From NCBI GenBank assembly GCA_034178965.1, contig JAXFQM010000028.1, positions 1-5,227 on the forward strand: 5,227 bases of DNA. The letters are read 5' to 3'. This DNA is from Colimorpha sp034178965 (GTDB lineage Bacteria; Bacteroidota; Bacteroidia; Bacteroidales; P3). How positions within the stretch are numbered: the stretch's first letter is position 1; the number at the start of each line of letters is the position of its first letter. A program made the translations under genes and the position numbers. Below the pieces are notes generated by a model. It had not been told where the DNA came from. It worked only from the letters and a program-made list of their open reading frames with translations, and ran no database searches. Positions 5,209 to 5,227 of this stretch are shown here, in pieces.

Positions 5209-5227
5209 CGACCGGTGCCACCGGTCG
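5209..5227. repeat. Perfect 9-bp palindrome at the window end
   Basis: CGACCGGTG (5209-5217) and CACCGGTCG (5219-5227) are exact reverse complements around a single C. It is preceded by GGG, so the symmetry may go on past the window edge. It could be a terminator arm for a gene to the right or an operator-like site; the cut-off prevents a decision. Confidence 0.5.

Overview
The window looks like a piece of a Bacteroidota genome, most likely order Bacteroidales (Prevotellaceae or Porphyromonadaceae-like). Three things point there: a promoter of the Bacteroidetes type (TTTG, 20 bases, TATCTTTG), a lipoprotein start with an A-rich leader and no strong Shine-Dalgarno sequence, and a secreted protein ending in a type IX secretion (T9SS) sorting domain. 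The genus cannot be fixed from the sequence alone. All recognisable genes lie on the + strand.

Layout. Bases 1-1346 hold the 3' two-thirds of an ABC-F ATPase gene, whose N-terminus lies off the window. Bases 1347-1838 are non-coding: a GC-rich stretch with one likely terminator and two strong inverted repeats, then the promoter and a leader of about 180 nt. Bases 1839-2294 encode a 151-residue lipoprotein. Bases 2254-4944 hold what reads as one large gene for a secreted cysteine peptidase of the legumain/caspase-like type (clan CD, family C13-like), broken by three single-base frameshifts within about 310 bases. Bases 4945-5227 are a GC-rich, hairpin-rich tail with a likely terminator and no convincing gene.

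The most notable point is the peptidase. Its similarity passes from frame to frame at three short A or T runs (2748-2751, 2851-2855, 3057-3060). Each step is equivalent to one lost base, and together they restore the original frame. Adding one base at each site would give an 897-residue protein from the ATG at 2254: signal peptide, N-terminal region, peptidase core with a His-Gly motif (about residue 274) and a Glu-Gln-Cys motif (about residue 314), an EF-hand-like loop, several beta-rich domains and a T9SS sorting domain. As it stands the gene is either a fresh pseudogene or a victim of consensus errors.

The lipoprotein and the peptidase appear to form one transcription unit from the 1617-1648 promoter to the terminator near 4971-5003. 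A small lipoprotein beside a secreted cysteine protease suggests a partner or inhibitor role, but this is inference. A perfect 15-bp inverted repeat closed by a GCAA tetraloop sits inside the start of the peptidase gene and is not explained by its coding function.
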